A stretch of 64,000 nt of DNA, from assembly GCA_963969395.1 (NCBI GenBank), contig OZ017799.1, positions 25,298,501 to 25,362,500 of the forward strand, written 5' to 3'. This stretch comes from Pseudoscleropodium purum. Its lineage: Eukaryota > Streptophyta > Bryopsida > Hypnales > Brachytheciaceae. The number at the start of each line of letters is the position of its first letter. The first letter of the stretch is position 1. Under the pieces are notes generated by a model that made no database searches, was not told the origin of the DNA, and worked only from the letters and a program-made list of their open reading frames with translations. The translations under genes and the position numbers were made by a program. This document shows, one piece after another, positions 23,391-35,900 of the stretch.

Positions 23391-23996
23391 TATGGTAGGA
23401 GGTCCTGAAATGGAGCATTTAAGGAGAAAATCAGGTCTATAGAGCAGAGGATCTGATAATGATTTTATTTTATTATTTTTATTATTCTTTATTATTTTTT
23501 GGTAGATAGACAAATGGAATAGAAATGAATAGCACCTGAAATTGTAATTTTTCGACTTAAAATCAATTAGTTATGATTTTTGAAAGCGAACACTGCATAG
23601 GTGGTTATTTCTGGTCATAGACCTCAGCAAGGATGAATTGACATGAAGCTCTGAAAAGAGCGAAGCAATCCCAAAACAGATGAGCAGAGCTCCAAAAAGC
23701 ATGCACAAAGTTTCTTAAATGGAGCAAGGTAAGTGTTCGCCTCCTACGATAATTTTTGTAGCTGCAATCTATTTTTATTTCAGATTTAATTGCACATTAA
23801 AAGTGTACATTCCTAATTCTTGAAGTGTACATAACAGTCTCTTAAAATCACTGTTGTGTATCATAAAAGTGAGCATTTGGAGTTACACTTCTGTAAATGA
23901 AAAAAATACATCCATTTAAGCAAGCAAATGCTCATTTTATGCATGGCTCTATGTGTAGTTTTTAATGACTGCTCCATTTTAGGACCTCCTACTATA
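23391..23996. mobile_element. 606-bp TIR element without coding sequence
   Basis: 27-bp terminal inverted repeats at 23391-23417 and 23970-23996 match at 25 of 27 positions (TAT(G/A)GTAGGAGGTCCT and onward). TA occurs at both outer ends, which would suit a Tc1/mariner (Stowaway-like) insertion, but the superfamily is not proven. No transposase frame inside. Confidence 0.75.
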
Positions 23997-24049
23997 GCCA
24001 CATCTGAATGTACCTCTCTCCTTTCACCACTGTCTATATTTGGATTTTA

Positions 24050-25212
24050 CACTATAAGAAAATGACGTATTTTTGGATATTAGAAAAAACGTTGTCAAAA
24101 GTCAAAGGTGACAAGAAACATGTCTATGTTGGTGTCACTTAAAATCCGTTATAATTGACAAGCAAAAAACATGCAAAAACATGTGCTTAAACGTAGCTTG
24201 TTTTTTGATAATATCACAAAATCATGGTCTTCCAAGCTCTCCTAAACGTGACATTTGGATGCTACGTAAGTGCTACATTGGCGAAGAGAGCCAAGTAGGA
24301 TTTTTTTCATCCAACCCTTCTATGATGTGGCACTTGATGTTGTGGTAGAGAAATGATGACATAGCATGCCTTATTAGCATATTTTTATGTTTGGAAATTT
24401 TAATCATGCTTTTTGAGACATCAATTAGTACATACCATACCTGTAGGGCAAGGCCAATTCAAAACAATTACTGAAAATAAATTTTAAAATAAAATAAAAA
24501 TAACAAAAAAAATTGTAAAATTCACCAAGAATTAAAGAAAACTTACCATCTACCATCTAGAGAATTTTTGATGGCAAAATGAAAATTAATAAAGATAAAG
24601 ATTACAAAAGTTATATTTCTATCTATTCTCTGTCTATGGTGAGAGAAAAGATATGGGATAACTAGAATATGAAAACTTGGCATTGTTTTCAACGTCTAAA
24701 TATTGATTTAGACATTGTGATGTTTCAAACATCTCAATGTTGTTTTTGACATCTTGATGATGTTGTCTGAGATACTTTATAATGAATACAACTCTTGTAT
24801 ATATCCCATATAGATTGTTTTACTTCCTACCACCTTGCTTGTATGAAGGTTATCTCTTTTCATCCATTGTGCTCATTCATCCATTCTTTTTTTTTACAAA
24901 GCATATCATGTGGCTGCCCCTCTACTAAATTTTTCACATATGGTTAGTATTTTACCATAGACCGTAGTAATTCAATTAACTTACCCACAATGAAAGATAA
25001 TGCAGTCGCTGACGTGGTTGTCTATGTTTTAAAGTACGTTTTTGAAAAACATGAACCTGTCTCCTTTGACGTCATTAGAAACATGTATGTCTTCCTTGAC
25101 ATCCGGATGTTTTCCTACAAACATAACTACATTTACAGTAACATCATATGGAATTTGGACTTCCAAGGGCTTGAATTGTCTGACACTACAAAAATGCAAG
25201 TTTCTTATAGTG
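24050..25212. mobile_element. Complete non-autonomous CACTA (EnSpm/CMC) element, 1,163 bp
   Basis: The left end CACTATAAGAAA and the right end TTTCTTATAGTG are a perfect 12-bp inverted repeat. The 3-bp repeat TTA flanks it at 24047-24049 and 25213-25215. CACTA ends and a 3-bp target duplication define the superfamily. Sub-terminal gacatgtt/gacatc-type motifs recur inside. No transposase gene is present, so it would depend on a relative elsewhere. Confidence 0.9.
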
Positions 25213-25215
25213 TTA

Positions 25216-25958
25216 AATGATTGTTTTGAATTACACAGTACTTCTCACAAGTATTCAAGAGCAACCAATGAGAATTGAAGCATTTTAAGTTTCAAGGGAA
25301 ATTTACTTGTATTTGTAGATACCCTAGCTTTCAACTTCTAGAAATTCACAAACAATTGGAAAATTGCAAAATGACTTGGATTGAGTGGATTTCCCTTGAG
25401 GTCGTTAATAACTTCATTAATAAAATGCAAAATTTATCATAGGAGATTTTAGGATTAGAAACAATAGTATTTAGGTTCTCAAACTGCAAACATCTATTTA
25501 AGTAGTGTTTGACAATTGAATGACCAAACAATTGTATGGTCATCTATACCTTAAGAACATATAAAATATAACCAATCTAATAGAAACTACAATAGATTTA
25601 TGTGCTCAATATTAAAAATGGAGGTTTAAAGTAACCACACCTAAAATTGCATGAATAAACTCTGTGGCATAACCAATATGCTTTAGAATATGAACAACAA
25701 TTTTTGCACATTGTTGAAGGACTATAAATCAAAGTGCAATTGGTTCCATAATATTTGGACACATTGTGAATTAGTTATAAATTTTCAAAGATGCAAGGCA
25801 TAAGTTGCTAATACTTAGTGTCATGTAGATGATGTCAAAATGAATTTGCTGCACATGAAAAAATGACACTAAGAAGAAGTTCAAAACAAAACAAAACAAA
25901 ACACGTCCAAAATTGACCATTTGTAAGGTTGCCACCTCCACAATACTAGAGCTGCACA
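25216..25958. other. AT-rich DNA, nothing recognised
   Basis: No gene or repeat boundary was recognised. Confidence 0.4.
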
Positions 25959-26315
25959 CTACTCAAGGTCCACCTCACATTTGTCCTTGTCATCAGGACC
26001 ATTTTGGGTATCCTCCCTGCTCATTCTCCTTTCAAAAATACATGTCAATTTTGAGGAGTGGTCCATTTTAGGTGAAGTTACTGTAGGTGTCCCTGCCTCA
26101 GTCCAGACTCCATTGGCTTCACGCATATTCCGCAGTACCGTACTCACTGCTGAACGCACGATGAATTTAGCTACCAAGTGTAGTGCACTTGACTGTCGTT
26201 GTCCCAAACATGGTCTTTCACAATAATTTACAATATCACGTACTGCAGCACTGTGGGTCAAAATTGTGTGGACCACTTGCGGGTGGCAATTCAAATCTGC
26301 GGGATATCTGTACAC
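25959..26315 (-). CDS. Unidentified coding-like open frame
   Basis: A 118-codon open frame in a locally GC-richer island (about 25960-26430). A possible acceptor (gtgtacag) precedes the segment YPADLNCHPQVV. The product has no domain, signal peptide or membrane segment that I recognise. The opposite strand is also partly open, so direction is not certain. It could be an exon of an unknown gene, a gene relic or chance. Confidence 0.2.
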   Translation of the reverse strand: MYRYPADLNCHPQVVHTILTHSAAVRDIVNYCERPCLGQRQSSALHLVAKFIVRSAVSTVLRNMREANGVWTEAGTPTVTSPKMDHSSKLTCIFERRMSREDTQNGPDDKDKCEVDLE

Positions 26316-26606
26316 GTTGAATTCACATCAGCGACATTACTTCATTACTTTGACTGGAAAGTGGCCTGCGAGCGGCTATGTCTACTAACAATAAGCTTCA
26401 ATGAAGACAACTGTGACGTAACCTGAGCCAAACAATAGAAATTTACTGTGCTGATACGTACGTACCAATTAAAAACATAAAAACACTCTTAAGTAATGTA
26501 AGTTACAGTTGCCAGCATGTACATGAAGTAATTTAATTTATATGGTCATCTGTACAAGCTCAACTTTAGTTTGAGATCATGTATTGAAGATTACTAAAGG
26601 TTTCGT

Positions 26607-26711
26607 ACGAGTTCTGCATCCACCCGGTGACGCTAAGCACCAGCTCCAACCGGAGTCTTGTAACCTTGTAACATCCGTTCCACATACTTTCCTAAAAAAA
26701 CCCGTCCACCT
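26607..26711 (-). CDS. Possible terminal exon of an unidentified gene
   Basis: On the minus strand a good acceptor (atgtgcag) at about 26720 is followed by a short frame with GGRVFLGKYVERMLQGYKTP ending in GAGA and a TAG. The composition looks coding and GC-rich against AT-rich surroundings. The upstream exons were not identified; ORF-like islands at 26.8-27.1 and 27.96-28.47 kb are candidates. No family was recognised. Confidence 0.25.
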
Positions 26712-27159
26712 CTAGATTCGCCTTTGCTCCCACCTGCACATGATCAAACCATCAGGTTCGCGGTGTCAGAGCTGGTCTGCAGAAGAAGGTGATTTCAGAA
26801 TTGCATTACAAAACTCTAACGAGGGAGCTACTAGTTAAAGAAGAATGATCATGTTCTGAATGAAATTGGTAACAACCCTGCAAATGGTGAGGTCTGAGAC
26901 GAGTAATATGTGCAAGACTAGATGCGACGCGAGAAGACGCATCTGAGAAGCTGAACAACAGCCGAAGATCTTGATGCGCATGAGAGAGATCCAAATGCAA
27001 ACTTAAATACTCCCTTAGTCCCATAATGATATTCCTATTGGCCTTAATTTTTTGTTCCCAAATGATCTTCCTGTTGTTCATGCGGCATTGGGAATTGGTC
27101 AGGTTCAACTTTTGATTGCTATCTTAGACTAACAAAACAACTCCAAGTAGTATTTTGAA

Positions 27160-27930
27160 CCTCACAATCAATAATTGAATACTAAGTGGTGCTCTTTGAA
27201 AATGCCCCCCAAATTCCACTTTTCAATACTCCCAAATTGCATTTTGCTAAAGGCTTTGAAACTCAAAGTTTGTAGGATATTCGAAGTGCATCAAACTCTA
27301 TTTACATCACAAAATGGGTCCTAAAATGTTATTTTTATCCAATAGGAAGATCATTTTGAGACAGAGGTAGTAACTGTTTCCAAGAGAGTATAACCAACTT
27401 TTGTTGCAAATACATTCATGGTACAATTTCTATCTTGATCAACACTTGATGGAATGTGCAATATGAGAGACACCTCCAAAACTTCAAAGAATATTGTACT
27501 TGTACCTTTCATTCATTAATTGCTCATAATAAACATACATTGAAATCATTAATTTTTTCAATTTAAACCATCCATTGAAGTGGCTTCGAAATTGCATTTA
27601 GTGACTCTCATGACTAAGTATTCATACACTTCAAAAATTGCCATAAATCGTTGACAATTTAGATTTAGATTTATTTTTTTTAATATGTTGAAGTGCAAGT
27701 AACACACTAGTGTGAAATGATTTTTCATAATTTTTAAAATTATTGTTTATTTTTTCAAAAGTTTAATCAAATTTATTAACAAAAGAAACTTTTAATACAA
27801 ATAATTTTTTTTCAAGATTCCATAGTAAGTGGAATGAGAATACTTATTGAAATTTTTTGGTAAGAAATTCACAAAAAATTGAAAATTTTCTTGAGTGCAA
27901 TATTAATGACAGGAGATCAAAATGATAAAC
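27160..27930. repeat. Two dispersed repeats with copies elsewhere in the window
   Basis: About 27175-27345 (gaaaatgccccccaaattc and onward) is related to about 60215-60385. About 27765-27930 is related to about 15700-15870. Neither has recognisable ends or coding capacity. Confidence 0.5.
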
Positions 27931-27949
27931 CGATTCAGTTTCTGAAACA

Positions 27950-28470
27950 CAGTGCAACTCTAAATTCTCAAATTCACTGCAGCTGACGAAAATGTTGATG
28001 ATGCTGTTGACACAATGCGAAGCTCAAAACGCAAACAAAGTATCTGCAACCCAAAGAAGAACAGGACGCGAACACAAACTGTTTGAAATCCATGTCGTCC
28101 GTTAAACTCCTTCGAAAGAACTCCGAAAACAATTCGTGTACCGGAATCTGGGACTTCGCTATAAGCAGCGTACATCTTTTAACGCCAGGATTGTGGGATT
28201 CTGTCTATCGTCGATCTACACTTGGAGTTCTTCCGATCTCTTGAGCGGTTTTGCCACTTCGCAACGAGTCCCTTCACTTCACTTGCTCGCCATATCCATG
28301 GCAGCAGCTCCGCATCAGCAGCTGGAATGGCGTTTGCATTGATCTCTGTCACACGCATCAACATCCTGCACAACGAGCATTGCGAGCTTTGATTCCGACT
28401 TCGCTTGGCAAATTCCGTAAGCGAGTTCTGGCTCGATTCAAATACGATACTGATTGTGCTTAGCTACAAG
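27950..28470 (-). other. GC-richer island with open frames, not identified
   Basis: Two adjacent minus-strand frames (about 28373-28179 and 28175-27960) are open for 60-70 codons each, in different frames. The island stands out in base composition, as a 5' exon, a transcribed non-coding RNA or a gene relic would. No family could be named. Confidence 0.2.
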
Positions 28471-28544
28471 TAGTGCCCTTTTGTAGACAATGCGTGTCAA
28501 GAGAGTACATTTTGGAAATTTGGATTTACAATCAATCAATTTAA

Positions 28545-28765
28545 CCCTCTAAAGATGCGGCCCCCATGATCAAAATAGTCAACAAAATTCTGTGATTATT
28601 GGACCAATTGGTGCATACATGGTTAATCCTTAATCCTTGAAGGATGCAACCCCATGACCAATTGACCAAGGTAGTCCTCAAAATGTTTTAATTATTGAAC
28701 CAATTGGTGCATTCTTTGTTTCGACATCGAATAGTCAAGTCATCCATTGGCTTGTCCTTTAAGGG
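28545..28765. mobile_element. Short TTAA-flanked element S1 (221 bp)
   Basis: TTAA at 28541-28544 and 28766-28769 flank a segment starting CCCTCTAAAGATGCGG and ending GTCCTTTAAGGG. It shares the gatgcggcccc and atgaccaa block with S2 and S3, and its ends resemble those of the 909-919 bp TTAA elements. An internal taatccttgaaggatgc repeats the start, so two insertions or a duplication may be merged. Confidence 0.6.
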
Positions 28766-28769
28766 TTAA

Positions 28770-29079
28770 AACAAGGTCCATTCAATTATTACTCCAATTT
28801 CAAAAACTACCAAAATCAATGAATAGGAATGCTTAGATTGCAATATCAATCAAGCCCAAAGGCTTTGTAATGAAACTTTGTAATATTTTCTTTTCTATCA
28901 TATGGCTCCTTGTATAACAATGTTTTGGTGCTCCAAAATTGGCTTGAAGAGCACAAAATTGGGTGGCCATGTATCCTTAATCCAATTTTTTCACTTTGAT
29001 TGGGTTTGAGTTGGTCCTATGTTTGTAAATTGGGCTAACTTGGAATTGGGACTAAGCCCTAGTAATACAACAATGTCAA
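28770..29079. other. Non-coding DNA, nothing recognised
   Basis: No gene or repeat edge was recognised. Confidence 0.4.
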
Positions 29080-29276
29080 CATGTGAGCGTAGAAATGTGA
29101 GCATGTGTGCCTTGAACATATGTATAAATAGATATTCTAAAACCATTGAAGGTGTTTATAGCATAAACACCAATAATATAGGTATCATATAATCATTGAA
29201 GGGTTTTATAATATAAACACTCCTATAATATATATGTGTTTAATATTCTAGGTTCATGTGCTTAGTTCATATAATA
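29080..29276 (+). mobile_element. MITE family M copy
   Basis: The left edge (acatgtgagcgtagaaatgtgagc) resembles the reverse complement of the family's right edge (tatgtgagcctaggagtgcgag in the 18.9 kb copy). The inside carries the family's cctataatata motifs, and the right edge ends ttcatataatagcat. No coding capacity. Confidence 0.6.
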
Positions 29277-29996
29277 GCATCCCTTGACCTTCATAACTTC
29301 CGCATAAAATATCCAAAAGTTGTATTTGGTGTGTTGAAACCTCCTTTCACTTGCCAACAAGAAAATATGGAAATTTGACCAGAAATAATAGTAACTAGGC
29401 ACACTTCCAAAAAGTGAAGGTTTTGGGTATCAGACATGCATCAATCAATGACATTGAGATCTCACTTTGCTTTCTTCACTGTGTATAAATTTGTGAAAGA
29501 AAATATTCATCACAGGCCGCAATGGTAGTGATAGTTTTGTAAATATATGAAGATTGTAGTGGAGTAACCACTTGCTGAAAACATTTCACCACAATCGACC
29601 CTTTTCTAAGTATTGGACTCCCTATTTGTATGCAAAACTATAGACTATACATGAGGAGCTGAAATGTAGTTTTGCCTATTTCAAGGTGAATGTTTGCAAC
29701 TAGTTAAGTCACATGAAGCTTTATCCCTTTTCCTACTCCAGCTACAGGGTTACAAGAAGCAACATAGCTTTTTACATGTTAGGGATTAGAGCTAGGTTTT
29801 GGAGTAGCACCAATCTTGTACTGAACATATGAACTTACTCAAAGGCTCAAGCTTCTCCACTTCGATGCTGTCGAGAATGATCATACCGCACCATTGTGTG
29901 CCACTACAAAGTTAATCGATGCAGAAAGGTCCAACGTCAAGGTGCGTGACTTGAAGGTTTAAGGCAACAATTAAACGATGTTCCTTAAAATGATGC
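29277..29996. other. 3' flank of the receptor kinase gene
   Basis: Expected to contain the 3' UTR of the minus-strand kinase gene at its right side. No separate gene was recognised. Confidence 0.5.
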
Positions 29997-32900
29997 CTAC
30001 CTTGGCATTGGGAAGCTTGAGGCTTCCATTTCAGGCCTTGAAGAGTAGTCCGAATATCCAGAGTAGAATTCAGGTGCTGGCCTAGAAGAGTTGTCCGAAC
30101 GTCCAGAGTAGAATTCAGGTGCTGCAATTGGCCCTCCTTCTAGTGTCAATGCACCTTGAAGCTCTTGTACCACTTCTGTCATTGAAGGTCTATGCGCTGA
30201 TTTGGGTTCTACACTTCGCATGGCAATTTCCGCCACTTTCCATACTGATGCCATGTTAGGATTTGAAGCTTTCACTGCAGGTGCTAATATTGAGTGGATG
30301 TCGTCGTTTTGGAGACTCTCCCGAACCTGGAAAACAAGTTTATGTGGTCATCAGCAATTGAAACATAAACTTAGATCGTACATGCTTCACAAATATTATA
30401 AATAGACTACGTGAGTCATAGATCATGAATGCCAGGCTATATTATTGTCTCTATCGGCATAGCTTACAACTAATACAGTACTTGGAAAAACAAATTGTAC
30501 AGAATAAGGAATCAGCAACTGACCCAATGGGCGATATGAAGATTCTTTCCCATAGCCGTTAGGCTTTGATCAATGGGCAGACGTCCTGTGATCAGTTCCA
30601 AGAGAACAATTCCAAAACTATACACATCACTTTTGGTATGTATGTATTGAGTTGTATAGTACCTGCGGTATACAAAATCTTGAAATGTAAGTATTTGAAA
30701 ACCACAAGGACGCACTAATTTGAAAAAGATACACACATTTGTACTACACTGTCCATTTTTTCTACTTTTGCTACAAAACAGTCTTCCGATGTATAGTACA
30801 ACTAAACTTGAGCAGTTGTGCAGATCTGCGAAAAACCTTTGAAAGTAGTTCTTCCAATTACCATTCCTAGCATTTAGGCTCAGTTTAGAAAACAAAGAAG
30901 GCAAGAATTGATGCAACTAGATCTCTAACTTACTCTGGATCAAGGTAGCCTGCGGTGCCCATGACATCAGTCAGCACTCTTGTGCCTTCAGTCTCACCCA
31001 TTAACCTGGCCAGCCCAAAATCTGCAACTTTGGCCTCAAATTTAGGAGTGAGCAGAATGTTGCCGCTTTTCACATCCCTGTGTATGAAACTTGGACTACA
31101 CCCTGTATGCAGATACTCCAAGCCTGCACAATCACAAGGCACTCATCAATCTGAATAAAAACTATGTCTCACTCTGTAAACATCGATTTTGAACAATTCA
31201 AGAGCTACATGCATGGAGGTTGCAATGAGCTTTCTTCTTTTTGGTGATACAACCTACAACAAAGCCCAATGAATGGCAGAAAATTTGGAGTAACTGTCAT
31301 TTACTGGCTCTAGATGTAGGTTTGTATTGTCAAAAGAAGCCCCGAGTTAATTGGCAAAGCCCTACATTCGCATGAAACATTCGCACAATAGAGCTAGTTC
31401 AGAGTAGGTTTGTTGAGCAAGGAACACAGATGACGACTAGGTAAGTGCATGCCCTACTACCTTGTGCCGCATTCAGTCCAATGTGAAGCCGCCTCTTCCA
31501 ATTAAGCGCGTTGCTTTTCTCTGCAGTGCCTGTATTACCATTGGATTCACTTGTCAACGTTAGGCTTCCTCAGTTATCTTGGAAGTTGGAATGCAAGATG
31601 TAACCCACCCTCAAGAACTGCAAACCCTTCAGTGAGTAGGACTACATCATCAAAGCTCAAATTTCCTGTTTGAATTCCTAGATCAGAGGAATGAAACTCA
31701 CCATGTAAGTGATTGAATAAGGAACCATTTGACACGTACTCATAGATTAGGATTGAATCGCGTCCAGATTGGCAGAATCCCAGCAAGGCTACCAGGTTCC
31801 TGTGGTGCACCCGCGATAACACATCCACCTGGGAAAAAATGGAAGTTCAGTTCAACTTACACTTTATTAATTCCACGCTTACTCCAAGTTGCTGTAAGAA
31901 TTGACACAGGAAACTGCTAAACAAGAAAGATCTTGTGGTTCAAAAGAGATTAGAACCAACAGTGTAAAGGCAAACATGTAAAAATCATAAGCCCTCGTAC
32001 TAAGGGTTTAGGGTTTAAGCTGACGGGCCAAACCTAAATGCAAAGCTTGGGTCCACAATGGAGTTGAAGACCTCCAAAGGATTCAACTTCAAATTAGGAT
32101 CTCTTGACCTTAGCCAGACTCGGACCTCTTTCGGAGTAGTTAAAATTCTTGGTTTGTCTCAAAATATTTCTTCGTTTACAACCTCACATATAATCTCAAA
32201 TCTTTACGCTCAGGACGATGAATCAAGAGAAGGTGGTTGAATATTAACTCTAAACCGATAGGAATGCTCGATTCTTGGCCCAAATTTTTCTTGCGTTAGG
32301 GTTTGAAATGCGCCTAAAATCCGAAATTATATAACCTAGTTCCTCAAATGGATCACTCAGTGGTCGTAGAACAAACCTCATTGAAGAACTCCTTTTCTCC
32401 TTGTGATGAAGACTTATCAGCAACCTTGACTGCCACTTCTTGTCCATCAGGGAGTATTCCATAGTATACAGGTCCAAATCCTCCCCTTCCAAGTTCCCTG
32501 TTCAGGCGACTAGTTGCAACGTCGATTTCTGCACGTGAGTAAGCTTTGGCACCACCCGGGTGAGGAATTTCTGTTGATCAACCACGCAAGTGCATTATGA
32601 GTTCTTGAATTTCTTGCAATGACCCAAATCGAAATTATTAAGACAAGCATATTCAAGCTCAAAGGAAATTGCTACGTTTCAAGTATAAGAATCGAATCTC
32701 AACTACTGAGGATTCTACACATTCAGCACATCATTTACAAATGTAAAGAAAAGCAAATTCTTAACAAATCAATTCAGACAGTAGTTGCTAAAACCAAGGC
32801 TCACTCATGATGCTTGACCCTTCATCCTCTGAAAGACTCGGTGCTTTGCGTTTGCATCGACGGTGTGCAATGATTGCTAATAAGAGAATCAATACAACAC

Positions 32901-35900
32901 CCAAAATACCACCGATGGTGGCACCGACGATGACTCCAACGTTCGAAGATTTTTTGCTCGATGTTGTGCCGGACGCAACTAAGAGAGGGTTCCCAGGCCT
33001 ATACCTGCACATTCCACAGAACCATCGCGAGTGCAGGGTTTTAGGGTGATGCAATTGTGAACTTCTCTGGAGGGGGTTGATGACGACTAAATATATCTGT
33101 GGTCATTAAATGCAAACATTTGTGATCAAAACTGCAAAGACACTAAATATGCAGGAACTTACGTGAACTGGATCGGAGAATTGGTTGCAAGAAGCGCCTC
33201 TGGAATAGAACCATTGAAGTTGTTATTTTGGATAGACCTGCAAGGAATTCATGCACATCTTAATTAGAGTTTCATAGACAATGTCGGAGTTTTCATAAAA
33301 CAAAACAGGTGAACATGTTAATAGACGATCAAGCATCTGCCAACTAAAGAATTTCATCCAGAGTGGGAAGGGCGACACTTACAATACTTTCAGATTTTTC
33401 AGAGATGTAGTAAAAAAATCTGGTAGCGGGCCACTTAGACTGTTGTTATCCAAACTCCTGAGATACATCATTTGACATCCAACGCGTTAGAATGCGAATG
33501 CAAACTGCACATTCAAGCGGAAAGAGCATTTGCATCGTTGCAGAAGGAGAGATTAAGAGTCTGTTCACTTAGAGGGTCTGCCACAATGACTCAAATACAA
33601 GTGACTTTTCTTTGCACAACTTGTAATTTCATATGTGTATTTGAAGAGTTCTTCAACTTTTTGTTCCCCATCTTTACACATCAAATGTGACCCATAAATA
33701 GTGAATTGACTAATCACAAGAGAAATATAACATTACACTGATTAAACTTGACACAATAGGATAGAGTCCTAGCAGAATATTTGGAGTGACTTGACTTGAA
33801 ATAGTTCAGATCCTTACAATAATGCATTTTGTATAGATTTTAGACAAACACAACTTGAGAATTTGAGAACATAAGTAGAAGATTTGAACAACTTGGCCTA
33901 CATACTAGTGTTCTATCAGAAACAAAATTTTGCACTTCAAAGAGTTGGAGAACTCACAAGCTAGTCAAAGCCACAAGGTTGGCAAAGCTCCCTGAAATTG
34001 AACCCTCCAGATTATATCCTGATAGATTCCTGCACAATCTTAGACAATTCTATTTATTAAAAATGACTAAAAGCATATTCCAATACTACTGTAGAAATTA
34101 AATATGAATGTATATACATTCTTTCAAAAACCTAGTTCATAGAAATAATTGTTTTGCAATTGATGGAAATAAGCTCCTATAAGCTTCCATGGTCAAAGAA
34201 GAGACAAATTCATACTTGAAACATCTAATAATGTGAAGAGCAAGAATTTTAGCAAGACTTCTAAATATGCACCATTCATTATTTTGATTATGGTTTATAA
34301 CTCTATTTCATTTTGAGAATTCAATACAAAGCTCAAAATTGTATAATATATTTCAATAAGTTTCTAAATAAATAAATAAAAAATACCTAATATATAATGC
34401 TTTCAAATCATAGAATCAAATATTCAAATATATTTATAATAAAATGTAAGACTATTCCACAAAAATCATATACATTGAAGAACACTTACACTGAAGTAAT
34501 GTGAGGTTCTTGTATAGTACCATCAGTGGGAGAGCAACTAATCCAATCATGAGGGATAGGCAAACATGGATCACCAGTCCATTCTGTTAGATTCAACTCC
34601 TTCTTGATGTCTTCAATAGCCAATGCTACACAATATTTCCATCAATATTTCATTAGTATAAAAAATGTTTGACAAAACAAAAGCTTCCATTCCTACATGC
34701 ATAGATCTCATTTTGCAAACAATACTTGAATGTGTACAATTTACCCCCCTAAATTTAATTGAGGATTATACATATGTACACTAGATATAAAGTCATGTAC
34801 CCCCCTAGTGATCTTGTAACAAATCATATAATATTTTATTCATAAACACTCCATATTATGTTACTAGTATTTGTATAATAATACAATTAGATAATTAAGT
34901 ACAATAGCATCAAAATACAAATAAAAAAGCCAAAATACATGACCCAAAAGGACCTCTAAAATCTTTACAAGCTTAAATGCACCATTGAGGGAAACAATCT
35001 TTACTATGTGTTAACTTTCAATGTGCTATCATTGTCAATGACCCTTTGAAAAGTTGAGACCTTGACTCCTCTACAAAATAAGGACAACCATTACATTCCT
35101 AAACCTTGAAGCATGCAAGAAGTACTCACATAGAATGGATTCCTTGCTAATATTTTGAAGACATCCTAACTTAACCCTTGAAGGATGCGGCCCCTATGAC
35201 TAAGATAGTCATCAAAATGCTTCTATAGTGAACAATCAAGTCATCCAATCAAGTCATCCATTGGACCATTTTTGACCACAAAGTTGTTTAAGGGTAAATT
35301 AAATCTGTACTAAGCACAAACCATTTTTTTGTTCAACCTTGTCATTTCATCCCCAAAAGAAGGTCTGCATGATATTCATTCATTTGTTTGGACTAGCTTG
35401 ACTTACCATCTCTTTGGACGGTTTTGTTCTTCATGGGATCCGACACCGCAAACACCTCCATAGCATTCAAAATGGGTCCGTTGAGTGCTCCGGCCATGGT
35501 GGTCATGGTGATGGTGTCATTCGCCCCCATCGGATAGTTAGCGTTGTACTCGTTATAAACGTACCCCACCTCGAACACCCCTGCCAAGTTATCGGCGTAA
35601 GGAGCCTTCCCCAGCACGTTGATGGTGAAGTTCCTGGGCACAGGCGTCCCCGTGTATTGCACCAGCTCCGCAAGGTACACCGCTACATACCACGCTGTCT
35701 CGTTCGTCTGCTTGGTCCCCGGGGGGAGGAGCAGGGACGCCAAGGTGCCGTTGCTGCTCACGGCCGTCTGCATCACGGGAGACGGCGGTTGACTGGCTTG
35801 ATCCACCAAATAAGAGAACTGAGTGGTCGTGGACAGAAACACCTTCGGGCTAGTCGTGGGAGCCAAGTAGGAGTTCGCAGTAGGGCTCTCCGGGAACCAA

